A stretch of DNA of 41,314 nucleotides from Alphaproteobacteria bacterium (GTDB taxonomy: Bacteria; Pseudomonadota; Alphaproteobacteria; Rs-D84): NCBI GenBank assembly GCA_009784235.1, contig WRCC01000002.1, forward strand, positions 48,373-89,686, written 5' to 3'. The notes under the pieces were generated by a model that made no database searches, had not been told where the DNA came from, and saw nothing but the letters and a program-made list of their open reading frames with translations. A program made the position numbers and the translations under genes. Positions 19,213-26,889 of this stretch are shown piece by piece. The number at the start of each line of letters is the position of its first letter. The first letter of the stretch is position 1.

Positions 19213-19240
19213 TTGACAGTATGAATATAATATGTAAAAT
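19213..19240 (+). promoter_or_regulatory. Promoter of tRNA-fMet
   Basis: Consensus TTGACA (19213-19218), 16-bp spacer, TAAAAT (19235-19240), 12 bases upstream of the tRNA 5' end. Confidence 0.75.
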
Positions 19241-19252
19241 AAGCCATCTCGA

Positions 19253-19329
<77 letters not shown>

Positions 19330-19338
19330 AAATAAATA

Positions 19339-19362
19339 AAATGCCCCTTGCGGGCATTTTTT
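19339..19362 (+). terminator. Intrinsic terminator after tRNA-fMet
   Basis: An 8-bp stem AAATGCCC / GGGCATTT with a CTTGC loop, followed by a T run. Confidence 0.85.
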
Positions 19363-19396
19363 GTTTCTATTATGATTACCTCCAAAGGAGATTTAT

Positions 19397-20182
19397 ATGA
19401 AGATTTTATCTGCAATTAAAAGTGCACCAAAGTGTGAGCGTACAGATAACCACTGGAATGGCGTTGCGCTGATTTTGGCCATTGGTATTGCCATCGGTGG
19501 CTATTTTATCGGCAATGGCGTGTATGACGCATTTGCGCGGCGTACTGTGACTGTCAAAGGCTTGGCCGAACAAAATGTAGTCGCAGATACTGCGATTTGG
19601 AATATTAACATTTCCAACGTCGGTGGTGATTTGGCGGAATTGCAATCGCGTGTCGATGCTGATATTGTAAAAATCAAAGAATTCTTGAGTGAAGCCGGTT
19701 TTGCAGCCGACGAAATTCAAAATAATCGCGTCCAAGTTCGTGATAATTTCGCCGGATATTCGCCGGTCGAACTGCGTGAAAATATCGCATCTGCACGCAA
19801 TCAAAGCCGATATGTGATTTCAACCGGTGTTATGGTTCGTTCAAATAATGTGAACCTGGTCGATGCGACATCCCGCCGAATGGGTGAACTGGTCCGTCGC
19901 GGCGTTACGATTACCGAAGACTATTCCGGTCCGATTTATATATTCAACGGCCTGAACGATATAAAAATCCCAATGATTGAACAAGCAACGCGGAATGCGA
20001 CGGATGCAGGCCGACAATTTGCGTCTGACGCAGGAGCACGACTGGGCCGCATCCAAAGCGCGAATCAAGGCGTATTCAGCATCGAATCCCGCGATCCAAT
20101 CGACCGCTGGAACAACGATGAAAAACAATCCATTCACAAAAAAGTCCGTGTTGTTTCAACGGTTGTGTTTTATTTGCGGTAA
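19397..20182 (+). CDS. SIMPL domain-containing protein
   Basis: A 261-residue envelope protein of the SIMPL (DUF541) family. It has an N-terminal membrane anchor at about residues 26-45 (LILAIGIAIGGYFIGNGVY). The family start RTVTVKGLAEQNVVADTAIW follows, and the body ends in a beta strand KKVRVVSTVVFYLR. SIMPL proteins are periplasmic or surface beta-rich proteins of uncertain role. A strong AAAGGAG ribosome binding site precedes the ATG. It lies alone between the tRNA-fMet terminator and convergent ychF. Confidence 0.88.
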   Translation: MKILSAIKSAPKCERTDNHWNGVALILAIGIAIGGYFIGNGVYDAFARRTVTVKGLAEQNVVADTAIWNINISNVGGDLAELQSRVDADIVKIKEFLSEAGFAADEIQNNRVQVRDNFAGYSPVELRENIASARNQSRYVISTGVMVRSNNVNLVDATSRRMGELVRRGVTITEDYSGPIYIFNGLNDIKIPMIEQATRNATDAGRQFASDAGARLGRIQSANQGVFSIESRDPIDRWNNDEKQSIHKKVRVVSTVVFYLR

Positions 20183-20223
20183 AAATAGGTTCTAGTATCT
20201 TTCGATAGAAACTATCAAATTGT

Positions 20224-20251
20224 AGGCGTCCCAAAAATATTTTTCACGCCT
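20224..20251. terminator. Possible terminator between convergent genes
   Basis: Hairpin AGGCGT / ACGCCT enclosing a second palindrome AAAAATATTTTT, in the gap between the SIMPL gene and the ychF stop. It lacks a trailing T run, so the assignment is weak. A smaller hairpin GATAG-AAA-CTATC lies just upstream. Confidence 0.35.
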
Positions 20252-20299
20252 CGTTGTTTACTAGAAGGAACTTTATTTATAAAATAAAAAATACCATTG

Positions 20300-21403
20300 T
20301 CAATTATTAAATAAAAAGTGTGCGATATCGCCGGGATTCATAATATAATCTCGGCCGACAAGGCGCATTTTTCCGGCTTCTTTGACGGCCGTTTCGCTGC
20401 CCAGTTCCAAATAATCTGCTGGTTGGATAATTTCCGCGCGGATAAATCCTTTTTCGAAATCAGTATGTATTTTGCCGGCTGCTTGCGGTGCGGTCATGCC
20501 GACACTAATCGTCCAAGCATGCGCTTCTTTTGGACCAATTGTGTAAAAAGTTTGCAATCCAAGTGTTTCGTATCCGGTACGTATAACCTGGCTCAACCCA
20601 GATTCGGCCAGGCCAAGCTCGTCCAAAAATTCACGTTGTTCGGCTGGGTCTGTAATCTGTGCGATTTCCTGTTCTATTTTTGATGAAATAACCAGAACCG
20701 GTGCAGTGGCGACAAATTTTTCGCGCACCTGGTCTGAATATTTATTACCAGCGGCGGCCGCGGATTCATCGACATTACAGACATAAATTACGGGTTTTGC
20801 GGTTAATAGATTAAACCCAGTAGGGGCCGCCCCAGGGCGCGAGTACGCGCCCCTACAAAATTCACGAACTGGCACACCCTTCTCCAATCCGGTTTTGATT
20901 TCATTTGCGGTCGCCAACTGTGCAATGGCTTCTTTATCTTGACCGCGGGCTTTCTTGGTCAGGTTTGCAATTTGTTTTTCGATGGATTCCAGGTCGGCCA
21001 GCATTAGTTCTGTTTCAATCGTCGCAATATCGTCCAGCGGGTCAACCCGGCCGGAAACATGGACTATGTCGTCGTTATCAAAACAACGTACGACGTGAAT
21101 AATTGCATCCACCGCCAGAATATTGCCCAAGAATTTATTGCCAAGCCCCTCGCCCGCTGATGCCCCCTTGACCAGGCCAGCAATATCAACAATTTCCAAT
21201 TGGGTAGGAATGATTTTTGCAGATTTTGCAACCGCGGCCAATTTGTGCAATGTTTCATCCGGCACGATTACGCGGCCGGTATTCGGCTCTATCGTACAGA
21301 ACGGATAATTTTGCGCAGCCGCGGTCACACTGGCCGTCAATGCATTAAACAAAGTTGATTTGCCAACATTAGGCAGTCCGACAATACCACAATTAAAACC
21401 CAT
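20300..21403 (-). CDS. ychF: Redox-regulated ATPase YchF (OLA1 family)
   Basis: Obg-related ATPase of 367 residues that associates with ribosomes. G1 is GLPNVGKSTLFNAL, G3 is DIAGLVKGASAGEGLG, and the noncanonical G4 region follows LLTAKPVIYVCNVDE. The TGS domain with FYTIGPKEAHAWTI and the closing RDYIMNPGDIAHFLFN are intact. At about residues 183-195, directly before NLLTAKP, the peptide CRGAYSRPGAAPTGF is encoded by a 37-bp palindrome (20820-20856). It replaces the usual acidic helix of the family. The ATG has a GGAGTG site. Upstream lies the inverted heptamer hairpin. Confidence 0.96.
   Translation of the reverse strand: MGFNCGIVGLPNVGKSTLFNALTASVTAAAQNYPFCTIEPNTGRVIVPDETLHKLAAVAKSAKIIPTQLEIVDIAGLVKGASAGEGLGNKFLGNILAVDAIIHVVRCFDNDDIVHVSGRVDPLDDIATIETELMLADLESIEKQIANLTKKARGQDKEAIAQLATANEIKTGLEKGVPVREFCRGAYSRPGAAPTGFNLLTAKPVIYVCNVDESAAAAGNKYSDQVREKFVATAPVLVISSKIEQEIAQITDPAEQREFLDELGLAESGLSQVIRTGYETLGLQTFYTIGPKEAHAWTISVGMTAPQAAGKIHTDFEKGFIRAEIIQPADYLELGSETAVKEAGKMRLVGRDYIMNPGDIAHFLFNN
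20820..20856. repeat. Palindromic insert inside ychF
   Basis: Outer arms GTAGGGGC (20820-20827) and GCCCCTAC (20849-20856) enclose a competing inner stem GGGCGCG / CGCGCCC with an AGTA loop. It is translated in frame in ychF, as palindromic elements are in Rickettsia genes. GTAGGGGC-type palindromes usually lie between genes. Confidence 0.85.
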
Positions 21404-21417
21404 AAATTCACTCCGTT

Positions 21418-21515
21418 CATAGATACTAGATATTAGATACTAGATATTAGATAAATGTCCAATTAAAAATTCACTTTACTATCTGCTATCTAGTATCTAA
21501 TATCTAGTATCTATG
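21418..21515. repeat. Inverted heptamer hairpin without an ORF, covering the sufD-like start codon
   Basis: Arms 21418-21453 and 21480-21515 are inverted repeats matching at 34 of 36 positions, built of AGATAYT 7-bp units, with a 26-bp loop. The arms belong to the same sequence family as those around the four-helix-bundle gene (shared AGATACTAGATATTAGA). The ATG of the sufD-like gene is the last three bases of the right arm. Confidence 0.92.
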
Positions 21516-22232
21516 TCATATTTATGGGAAAAATTTAATATCAAAACATTTCCAGCGCGACCGCTGGTGTTTGCTGATGGTGAATTTCAGCCAGAATTAT
21601 CCGATTGTGACGCTGCAAAATTGGAAATTAATGATAATAATATTGAAATAATTGTTGATTCGGCCGGCGAATTGCCAATTCATATAATATACGTCGGTGA
21701 AATTATTGGTGATAAAGTAATAAAAATAAAACAATCCGAATCTCGAATCTCGAATCTCGAATCTCGAATTTATTTGACCGCAAAACTGTCAAATAAATTA
21801 CCGGCCTTTTTGACGTTTTTTATCGATTCGGCCGGGAAAAATTCCAAAATTAATGCAAAAATCGTGATTCAGAACTTTTCTGGGCTGAAACTGAGTATTT
21901 TTGCCGACCACTTGGCCGAAAATACCGGCCTTTTCGTGCAAAATCGTGTTTTGGCGCACGCCGGTTCTGAAACCGAACTTTACGGATTGGCCAAAATTGT
22001 CGGCGATTGCCCAGACTGCGAATCTGATATATCTTTTACCGCGATGTGTGCGCCGGATGCAAAAATTACCATGTCGCCAAATCAAAGAATCGTATCCATT
22101 CCGAAATCCGCCGAACATTCGGCCAGTATTTACCGCGGGACGCAGCCACAAATCCAGTATTTGGCCGCGGCCGGACTGACGCCCGACCAGATTAAAACCA
22201 CTCTTGAAAAAGCATTTTTAGAATTATCTTGA
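21513..22232 (+). CDS. sufD: Short SufB/SufD-like protein
   Basis: A 239-residue protein resembling the C-terminal beta-helix part of SufD/SufB, scaffold partners in Fe-S cluster assembly. The best match is the C-terminal end, where SAEHSASIYRGTQPQIQYLAAAGLTPDQ follows the family pattern of a His-containing strand, then a Tyr-Leu, a Gly turn and a final helix. It is much shorter than the roughly 400-residue norm, lacking the N-terminal region. At about residues 75-86 the peptide SESRISNLESRI comes from a heptamer array. The ATG lies at the tip of the inverted repeat arm, with no Shine-Dalgarno. No other suf gene is nearby. Family moderately sure; function uncertain. Confidence 0.6.
   Translation: MSYLWEKFNIKTFPARPLVFADGEFQPELSDCDAAKLEINDNNIEIIVDSAGELPIHIIYVGEIIGDKVIKIKQSESRISNLESRIYLTAKLSNKLPAFLTFFIDSAGKNSKINAKIVIQNFSGLKLSIFADHLAENTGLFVQNRVLAHAGSETELYGLAKIVGDCPDCESDISFTAMCAPDAKITMSPNQRIVSIPKSAEHSASIYRGTQPQIQYLAAAGLTPDQIKTTLEKAFLELS
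21735..21769. repeat. In-frame heptamer array in the sufD-like gene
   Basis: Five 7-bp units (TCCGAAT then four CTCGAAT). It encodes RISNLESRI, the same nonapeptide that the inverse-oriented array at 30131-30162 encodes in topA. Confidence 0.95.
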
Positions 22233-22256
22233 TTTTAATATAAAAAGATATAAAAT
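22229..22256 (+). promoter_or_regulatory. Promoter of rpmJ
   Basis: TTGATT (22229-22234), 16-bp spacer, TAAAAT (22251-22256), about 30 bases upstream of the rpmJ ATG. The -35 overlaps the sufD-like stop codon. Confidence 0.6.
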
Positions 22257-22286
22257 CGGACGGCAAATGAAACAAAGGTTATTATT

Positions 22287-22421
22287 ATGAAATTTTTATC
22301 GTCATTGAAAGCTTGGAAAAAACGCGGCAATATCAAACAGATTCGCCGTGGTAAACAGGTTATACTTATCGATCCAGATAAACCAAAATTCAAAGCTAAA
22401 CAGGGCTTTAAGAAAAAATAA
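22287..22421 (+). CDS. rpmJ: Ribosomal protein bL36, zinc-free type
   Basis: A 44-residue basic protein starting MKFLSSLKAWKKRGNIKQIR and ending in PDKPKFKAKQGFKKK. It matches bL36 of the long form that lacks the Cys/His zinc-ribbon (the family consensus has MKVRSSLKSLKxR and NPRFKARQG). It binds 23S rRNA in the large subunit. An AAAGG site precedes the ATG. It has its own promoter and a strong terminator right after the stop, so it is a single-gene unit. Confidence 0.92.
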   Translation: MKFLSSLKAWKKRGNIKQIRRGKQVILIDPDKPKFKAKQGFKKK

Positions 22422-22447
22422 GAAATCCCGACAATCGTCGGGATTTC
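22422..22447. terminator. Terminator after rpmJ
   Basis: Perfect 11-bp stem GAAATCCCGAC / GTCGGGATTTC with an AATC loop, beginning at the base after the rpmJ stop codon and followed by TTATTTA. Confidence 0.85.
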
Positions 22448-22455
22448 TTATTTAA

Positions 22456-22485
22456 CTGGATTGCTTCGCTTGCGCTCGCAATGAC
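22456..22485. repeat. REP-like palindrome upstream of murI
   Basis: A sequence of the CATTGCGAGCGCAAGCGAAG type (minus strand), forming a hairpin with ATTGC/GCAAT ends. Palindromes of this kind are dispersed in many proteobacterial genomes. Single copy in the window. Confidence 0.6.
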
Positions 22486-22518
22486 AACTTGATATATTGT
22501 TTCCAACTGGATATTTAT

Positions 22519-23304
22519 ATGAAAATTGGAATTTTTGATTCTGGGCTTGGCGGCCTCCTTATGATGCGTGCGATTACCGCGGCGTTGGACCAATATGATT
22601 ATGTTTATCTGGGCGACACAGCGTATTTACCATATGGCGCACGGTTAAACGAATTGATTTATGAACGAACACAAAAATGTATTGATTGGCTGATGCGTGA
22701 ACAAAATTGTGTGTTGGTCATAATAGCGTGTAACACTGCTACTATTGCCGCACTGCGCCAAATTCAGCAAGAATGGTTGCCTGCTCATTTTCCAGACCGG
22801 CGTGTTCTTGGGATTGTTGTACCAACCTTGGAATGTGCTGTGGGTGCAAAAAACATTGGGCTTATTGGAACAACGGCGACTGTGGCGTCAAAGGTTTATG
22901 AAGAAGAGCTTCGCAAAATCACACCGAATGCGAAAATTAAATCTGTTGCCACACCACTGCTTGTTCCTTTGATTGAAAACAATGGTGATAAATACGCGCG
23001 TGCAATTTTATCAGACTATCTTGCGCCACTGGATGATGTTGAAACTTTAATTCTCGGATGTACACATTATCCAATTTATAATGATTTAATTCGTGAATTA
23101 ATGCCGCACACCAATATAATTTCCCAAGATGAAATATTACCACTAAAACTTATCAACTATCTTTCGCGCCATCCGGAAATAGAATGTCGACTAACACAAA
23201 ACAGTTCGCAGGCCTTCTACGTAACAGATTCAACACAAGGCTATATTAATACCGCCAACAAACTGTTCGATAAAAATGTAATTATCAACAAAATTATTAT
23301 TTAA
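22519..23304 (+). CDS. murI: Glutamate racemase
   Basis: Racemase of 261 residues making D-glutamate for peptidoglycan. The substrate and catalytic motifs are present: IFDSGLGG at residues 5-12, GDTAYLPYG, the first catalytic Cys in ACNTAT near residue 75, and the second in LGCTHYP near 182. The ATG at 22519 gives the family start MKIGIFDSG; an upstream in-frame ATG would only translate the intergenic region. No strong Shine-Dalgarno is seen. It precedes the virB3/virB4 unit by an AT-rich gap of 257 bases. Confidence 0.96.
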   Translation: MKIGIFDSGLGGLLMMRAITAALDQYDYVYLGDTAYLPYGARLNELIYERTQKCIDWLMREQNCVLVIIACNTATIAALRQIQQEWLPAHFPDRRVLGIVVPTLECAVGAKNIGLIGTTATVASKVYEEELRKITPNAKIKSVATPLLVPLIENNGDKYARAILSDYLAPLDDVETLILGCTHYPIYNDLIRELMPHTNIISQDEILPLKLINYLSRHPEIECRLTQNSSQAFYVTDSTQGYINTANKLFDKNVIINKIII

Positions 23305-23561
23305 TTTTTCAAATATATTTTATTGTTATTGTTGTTATAGCTGTTGGTTATTGTTAATGAAACTTATTTTGATTTATAAACAGGTTTTTAAACAAAAAAC
23401 ATTAATATTTTTAAGGGTTTTATAGAAATTGTTAATTTTGTAATATATAAATAAACATGTTAAAAATCAGCTTATTTTGATGGTTTTCCACATCCACCCA
23501 TCAGAAAATTTTATTGTTGTTAAAAATTGTTGAAATGTTGTAGAATTTCGGTATCGAGAGA
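23305..23561. other. AT-rich intergenic region with repeated TTGTTA motifs
   Basis: The largest plain intergenic region of the window. It has TTGTTA at 23323, 23332, 23351, 23429 and 23517, long A/T runs, and one near-DnaA-box TTTTCCACA at 23484-23492. No ORF, terminator or tRNA is visible. It probably carries control sequences of the virB3 unit. Confidence 0.5.
23517..23546 (+). promoter_or_regulatory. Putative promoter of virB3-virB4
   Basis: TTGTTA (23517-23522), 18-bp spacer, TAGAAT (23541-23546), ending 15 bases before the virB3 ATG. A GAGAG lies just before the start codon. Confidence 0.4.
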
Positions 23562-23858
23562 ATGAGACAACAAGTCCTGAAAGCTTTGGCGAATCCAGCG
23601 CGCATATTTTATGTGCCTTATTCGTTGGCTGTACTTAATTTTGCCGTGCAGTATGTATTATTTATTGTCGCAATTGGAATAAATTTTATTTTTACTGGCG
23701 CAATTGGTTCTGTGGTTCCAATGGTATTTTTAATATCCGTTATTGTAACACATATTATTTTAATAGGCATGACTAAATCAGAACCCCAATTAGCAAATAT
23801 TATCGTTGCGAAAATAAAATTGTTCCAGCGGCGTGTTCCAATGCAAATGGAAGTATAA
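23562..23858 (+). CDS. virB3: Type IV secretion protein VirB3
   Basis: A 98-residue inner-membrane component of type IV secretion systems. It opens with a short amphipathic N terminus (VLKALANPARIFYVPYSLAVLN), whose RIFYVPY fits the family. Two hydrophobic segments follow (about residues 28-50 and 53-70), then a basic cytoplasmic tail. VirB3 normally acts together with VirB4, and here the virB4 ATG overlaps the virB3 stop (TAATG). No other vir genes except virB4 are in the window. Confidence 0.85.
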   Translation: MRQQVLKALANPARIFYVPYSLAVLNFAVQYVLFIVAIGINFIFTGAIGSVVPMVFLISVIVTHIILIGMTKSEPQLANIIVAKIKLFQRRVPMQMEV

Positions 23859-26278
23859 TGAATGAAATATTAAACTATTTTGTCAGTGATGCTTTCCCTG
23901 TAACACCAGTCTTGGTTGGTTCGGCACTACTTTTATTATTTATTATTCTGTCTTTGTATTCTGGAATTTTAATGCGGGCGATATTTCCAAAGTTCGGATA
24001 TAAAAAATATTCCGAATATCTGCCGTTTGATTCTATTATGGGTGATAATACAACTGTGCGTCTGCATGATGGTGCGCTGGTTCGGGCTTTTTCCATCGAT
24101 GGAATTCAAACATCAATGAAAGATGATGCAGAAAAAATAAAATTACTGGATTTGCGGGCGGCACTGTTGAATCAAATTAAAGACCCATCGGTGATTTTAC
24201 GATTTTTTACAATTCGCGACAAGATTTCTGAAAAAACAGACCATGAATTTGATCAGCCGACATTGCAAAGGATTAACGACCAATGGGTTGCCCAGGGCCT
24301 GAAAATTTACAAGAATTCATATTATATCGTACTTTCTGTGCGTGGCGCGGGTGCGAATGACAAAATCACACAATATACGAATTTTATTGAATCAATTTTG
24401 GCGGCTTACAAAGTATCATTGTTGCGCCATAATTCGCGAAATAATTTTGCTGAACTGATGGGCCGGATATTATCACCAGTGACCAAGCCGCAAATTGAAA
24501 AATGTGATGCGAACATGGCAAGTTTGGCAACCGTTGATTCCGTTGAATTTATGGACGGTGGAATTGTACGATATTCTAATGGAAAACGTCGGTCGTACGC
24601 AGCGATGTGTTCATTCAAGACCGCGCCAGATTATATGGATGAAGACTTTTTTGATTCAATTACAACAATCCAAGCAGAAACAATCATTATGAATGCGATG
24701 CAAATCGTTGGCGCCGCGGGCGTTGAAGCCGCAATACGGCAACAGTTATCCACGGCCGCCACAGACGAAGCATCCGAAATAGTGTCCGAACAAATCAGCG
24801 AAGCTACATACAGGATGAGCGAGAATGTTGCCGGAACACAAAGCATGGTTAATTATTATCCATTGTTCTTGATTTTTGGTGATACGGAAAAAGAACTGGA
24901 AAATTCAGTTGCTGAATTCAAGAAAATATGCGCTGGGTTTGGCGTGTCGCCGGTTGTGGAAAATTTTGCCGCACGCGTTTCCTGGTTTGTCCAGATTCCG
25001 GGATTTGATGCTTTTCCACGAAACCTTAAAATGTTATCGCGGACAGCCGCAATTTCAACGCCAATGTCGTCTGTGCCGGATGGTGTTCCGAATTCAGATT
25101 GGGGTCCCGGACCAATTGTGGTATTTCCAACAGCCCAAGGCACACCATACCAATTCCAATTTCATGTATCAGAAGCCCAAGGCGCCGTCGGCCACACATT
25201 AACAATTGGGCCGACCGGCGGCGGAAAAACGACACTATTTTCGTTTCTGATTGCACAATCTTTGCGTCATCCAAAGTTAAAAGCATTCTTTTTCGACCGT
25301 AATCGTGGTGCAGAAATATTTACATTATCCACCGGTGGAAAATATCTGACATTCCAAGGTAAATCCAAAGAATCCGACAAAGTGGTTGCTGGGTTTGAAA
25401 CAAAATTAAACCCATTCAAGATGGAAGATTCTGTTGTTAATCGTGCGTTTTTGCGCCGTTGGTTATCAATGATTTCCGGGCAAAACGACCCACGGTCTTT
25501 GGATGAAATTGCACGCGCGGTATCGATTAATTTTGATTATTTGGAAATGGGTGACCGTAAATTATCTAATTTGTGGGCCAGCTGTTTTGCATCTGATGGC
25601 ACAATGCGCCCGGCGCTGAAAAAATGGACAGACCCACTGCAATACGGTGAAGTATTTAACGAAGACAAAGATACACTTGATTTGTTTTCGCGCCTGACAA
25701 CGTTCGATTTTACTGAAATATTTAACGATGAAACATTGGCGCCGGCGGTAATTTCATACATTATACATCGTATTAATCAACTGACTGTTTCACGTGGCGA
25801 ACCATCGCTGATTATGATTGATGAAACGGCACCGATGTTGCAAAACGCGATGTTTCGCGAAAACTTTATTACCGGATTGCAAGAAGGTCGCAAAAATCGC
25901 CAAGCATATATGGCCGCGTTCCAGCGCGCGAATGTAATTGATAAACTGGGCATTGGCGATGTTGTGCGCGGCCAGGCGCAAACAGTGATGTTTTTCCGAA
26001 ATCCCGGCGCGGACGCGGCGGATTATGAACATTGGAAATTAAACCCGCTGGAAATGGCGTTTATCCAAGGCAAAGCATATCCGAATATCAAACGTGGCGT
26101 GTTATTATCGCGACCAGTTAATAATGAATCAGTTGTTTTGAATACAGAACTGGGCGGTCTTGGCCCAATGTTGCGATTGTTTGAATCGGGTCGTGCGTCG
26201 GTAATGCTGGCCGAAGAATTGTATAAAATGTTTGGCACGGAATTTGTCGAAGAATATTTAAAGCGTCAAAACGTCTGA
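23858..26278 (+). CDS. virB4: Type IV secretion ATPase VirB4
   Basis: The largest conserved ATPase of type IV secretion systems, 806 residues. The N-terminal part has a hydrophobic segment (LVGSALLLLFIILSLYSGIL) and the CagE/TrbE/VirB family region. Walker A is GPTGGGKTTLF at about residues 451-461. Walker B is SLIMIDETAPML near 650. The C terminus carries the VirB4-type MFFRNPGADAADYEHWKL. It overlaps virB3 upstream and the secreted HExxH gene downstream (TGATG), so the three are translationally coupled. The pairing recalls the virB3-virB4 units of Rickettsiales. Whether it drives conjugation, effector export or competence cannot be told here. Confidence 0.95.
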   Translation: MNEILNYFVSDAFPVTPVLVGSALLLLFIILSLYSGILMRAIFPKFGYKKYSEYLPFDSIMGDNTTVRLHDGALVRAFSIDGIQTSMKDDAEKIKLLDLRAALLNQIKDPSVILRFFTIRDKISEKTDHEFDQPTLQRINDQWVAQGLKIYKNSYYIVLSVRGAGANDKITQYTNFIESILAAYKVSLLRHNSRNNFAELMGRILSPVTKPQIEKCDANMASLATVDSVEFMDGGIVRYSNGKRRSYAAMCSFKTAPDYMDEDFFDSITTIQAETIIMNAMQIVGAAGVEAAIRQQLSTAATDEASEIVSEQISEATYRMSENVAGTQSMVNYYPLFLIFGDTEKELENSVAEFKKICAGFGVSPVVENFAARVSWFVQIPGFDAFPRNLKMLSRTAAISTPMSSVPDGVPNSDWGPGPIVVFPTAQGTPYQFQFHVSEAQGAVGHTLTIGPTGGGKTTLFSFLIAQSLRHPKLKAFFFDRNRGAEIFTLSTGGKYLTFQGKSKESDKVVAGFETKLNPFKMEDSVVNRAFLRRWLSMISGQNDPRSLDEIARAVSINFDYLEMGDRKLSNLWASCFASDGTMRPALKKWTDPLQYGEVFNEDKDTLDLFSRLTTFDFTEIFNDETLAPAVISYIIHRINQLTVSRGEPSLIMIDETAPMLQNAMFRENFITGLQEGRKNRQAYMAAFQRANVIDKLGIGDVVRGQAQTVMFFRNPGADAADYEHWKLNPLEMAFIQGKAYPNIKRGVLLSRPVNNESVVLNTELGGLGPMLRLFESGRASVMLAEELYKMFGTEFVEEYLKRQNV

Positions 26279-26889
26279 TGAAAAGATTTTTATTAACTTT
26301 TTCACTCTTGCACTTTTACACTCTTACACTTTTTGCTGCTGACTGCATCGCGCACAAAATATCCCCCGAAATAAATATTATTGTTCCGGAATGGACGCAC
26401 TCGGTTATCCAGCCGGATGAACCAATGGATTTGCATCATGGTGTTGTTATCGCTACACTGGCGGAACGATATAATATGGTTGTATCCGCAGAACCGGTTA
26501 TAGGCGGATACTGTATAGTATTGAACAGTGTTGATGCAACATTTGGATATACAGAATTTTTGATTAAAATCGATTCGCGGCATTTGCCTGATTCTTGCGA
26601 ATATAATCTGACATTGGAACATGAAGAATTGCACATCGCGGCGCATTTGTCGGCTGCTGATGATGCGGCCAATGATATCAGGCGCAGTGTTACAGTGGCC
26701 GCATCCAGTGTGATGCCGATATTTGTACCATCCAGCGATGATATAGATTCCGCGATGGACCGGATGCAGCGCGTAATCCAAGAACATCCAGATATTATCT
26801 TGATGAAGCAAAAAATGGATGCAGACCAAGAAATTAAAAATAAAAAAATCGACCAGCGGGGCGATGGCCGACGTATAAACGAATGCTAA
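26278..26889 (+). CDS. Secreted protein with HExxH zinc-peptidase-like motif
   Basis: A 203-residue protein that I cannot place in a named family with confidence. It has a signal peptide (FLLTFSLLHFYTLTLFAADC); the Cys right after the Ala-Ala-Asp could be a disulphide residue or, less likely, a lipobox variant. The body contains HEELHIAAH near residues 118-126, an HExxH motif with a third His four residues later. The C-terminal tail is charged and ends RRINEC. It is coupled to virB4 by a TGATG overlap and overlaps convergent dnaG by four bases. A minor secretion-linked peptidase is a plausible role, but the active fold is unproven. Confidence 0.6.
   Translation: MKRFLLTFSLLHFYTLTLFAADCIAHKISPEINIIVPEWTHSVIQPDEPMDLHHGVVIATLAERYNMVVSAEPVIGGYCIVLNSVDATFGYTEFLIKIDSRHLPDSCEYNLTLEHEELHIAAHLSAADDAANDIRRSVTVAASSVMPIFVPSSDDIDSAMDRMQRVIQEHPDIILMKQKMDADQEIKNKKIDQRGDGRRINEC
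26303..26334. repeat. Octamer tandem repeat within the signal peptide
   Basis: Four 8-bp units of CACTYTTR type. They encode part of the hydrophobic core of the signal peptide (SLLHFYTLTLF) of the HExxH protein. Confidence 0.8.

Noticed and set aside
23305-23561. Replication origin in the AT-rich gap
   Set aside because: Only one imperfect DnaA box is seen, and no dnaA or dnaN is nearby.
23562-26889. A complete type IV secretion or conjugation locus
   Set aside because: Only VirB3 and VirB4 homologs are present; no VirB6, B8-B11, D4 or relaxase gene in the window.
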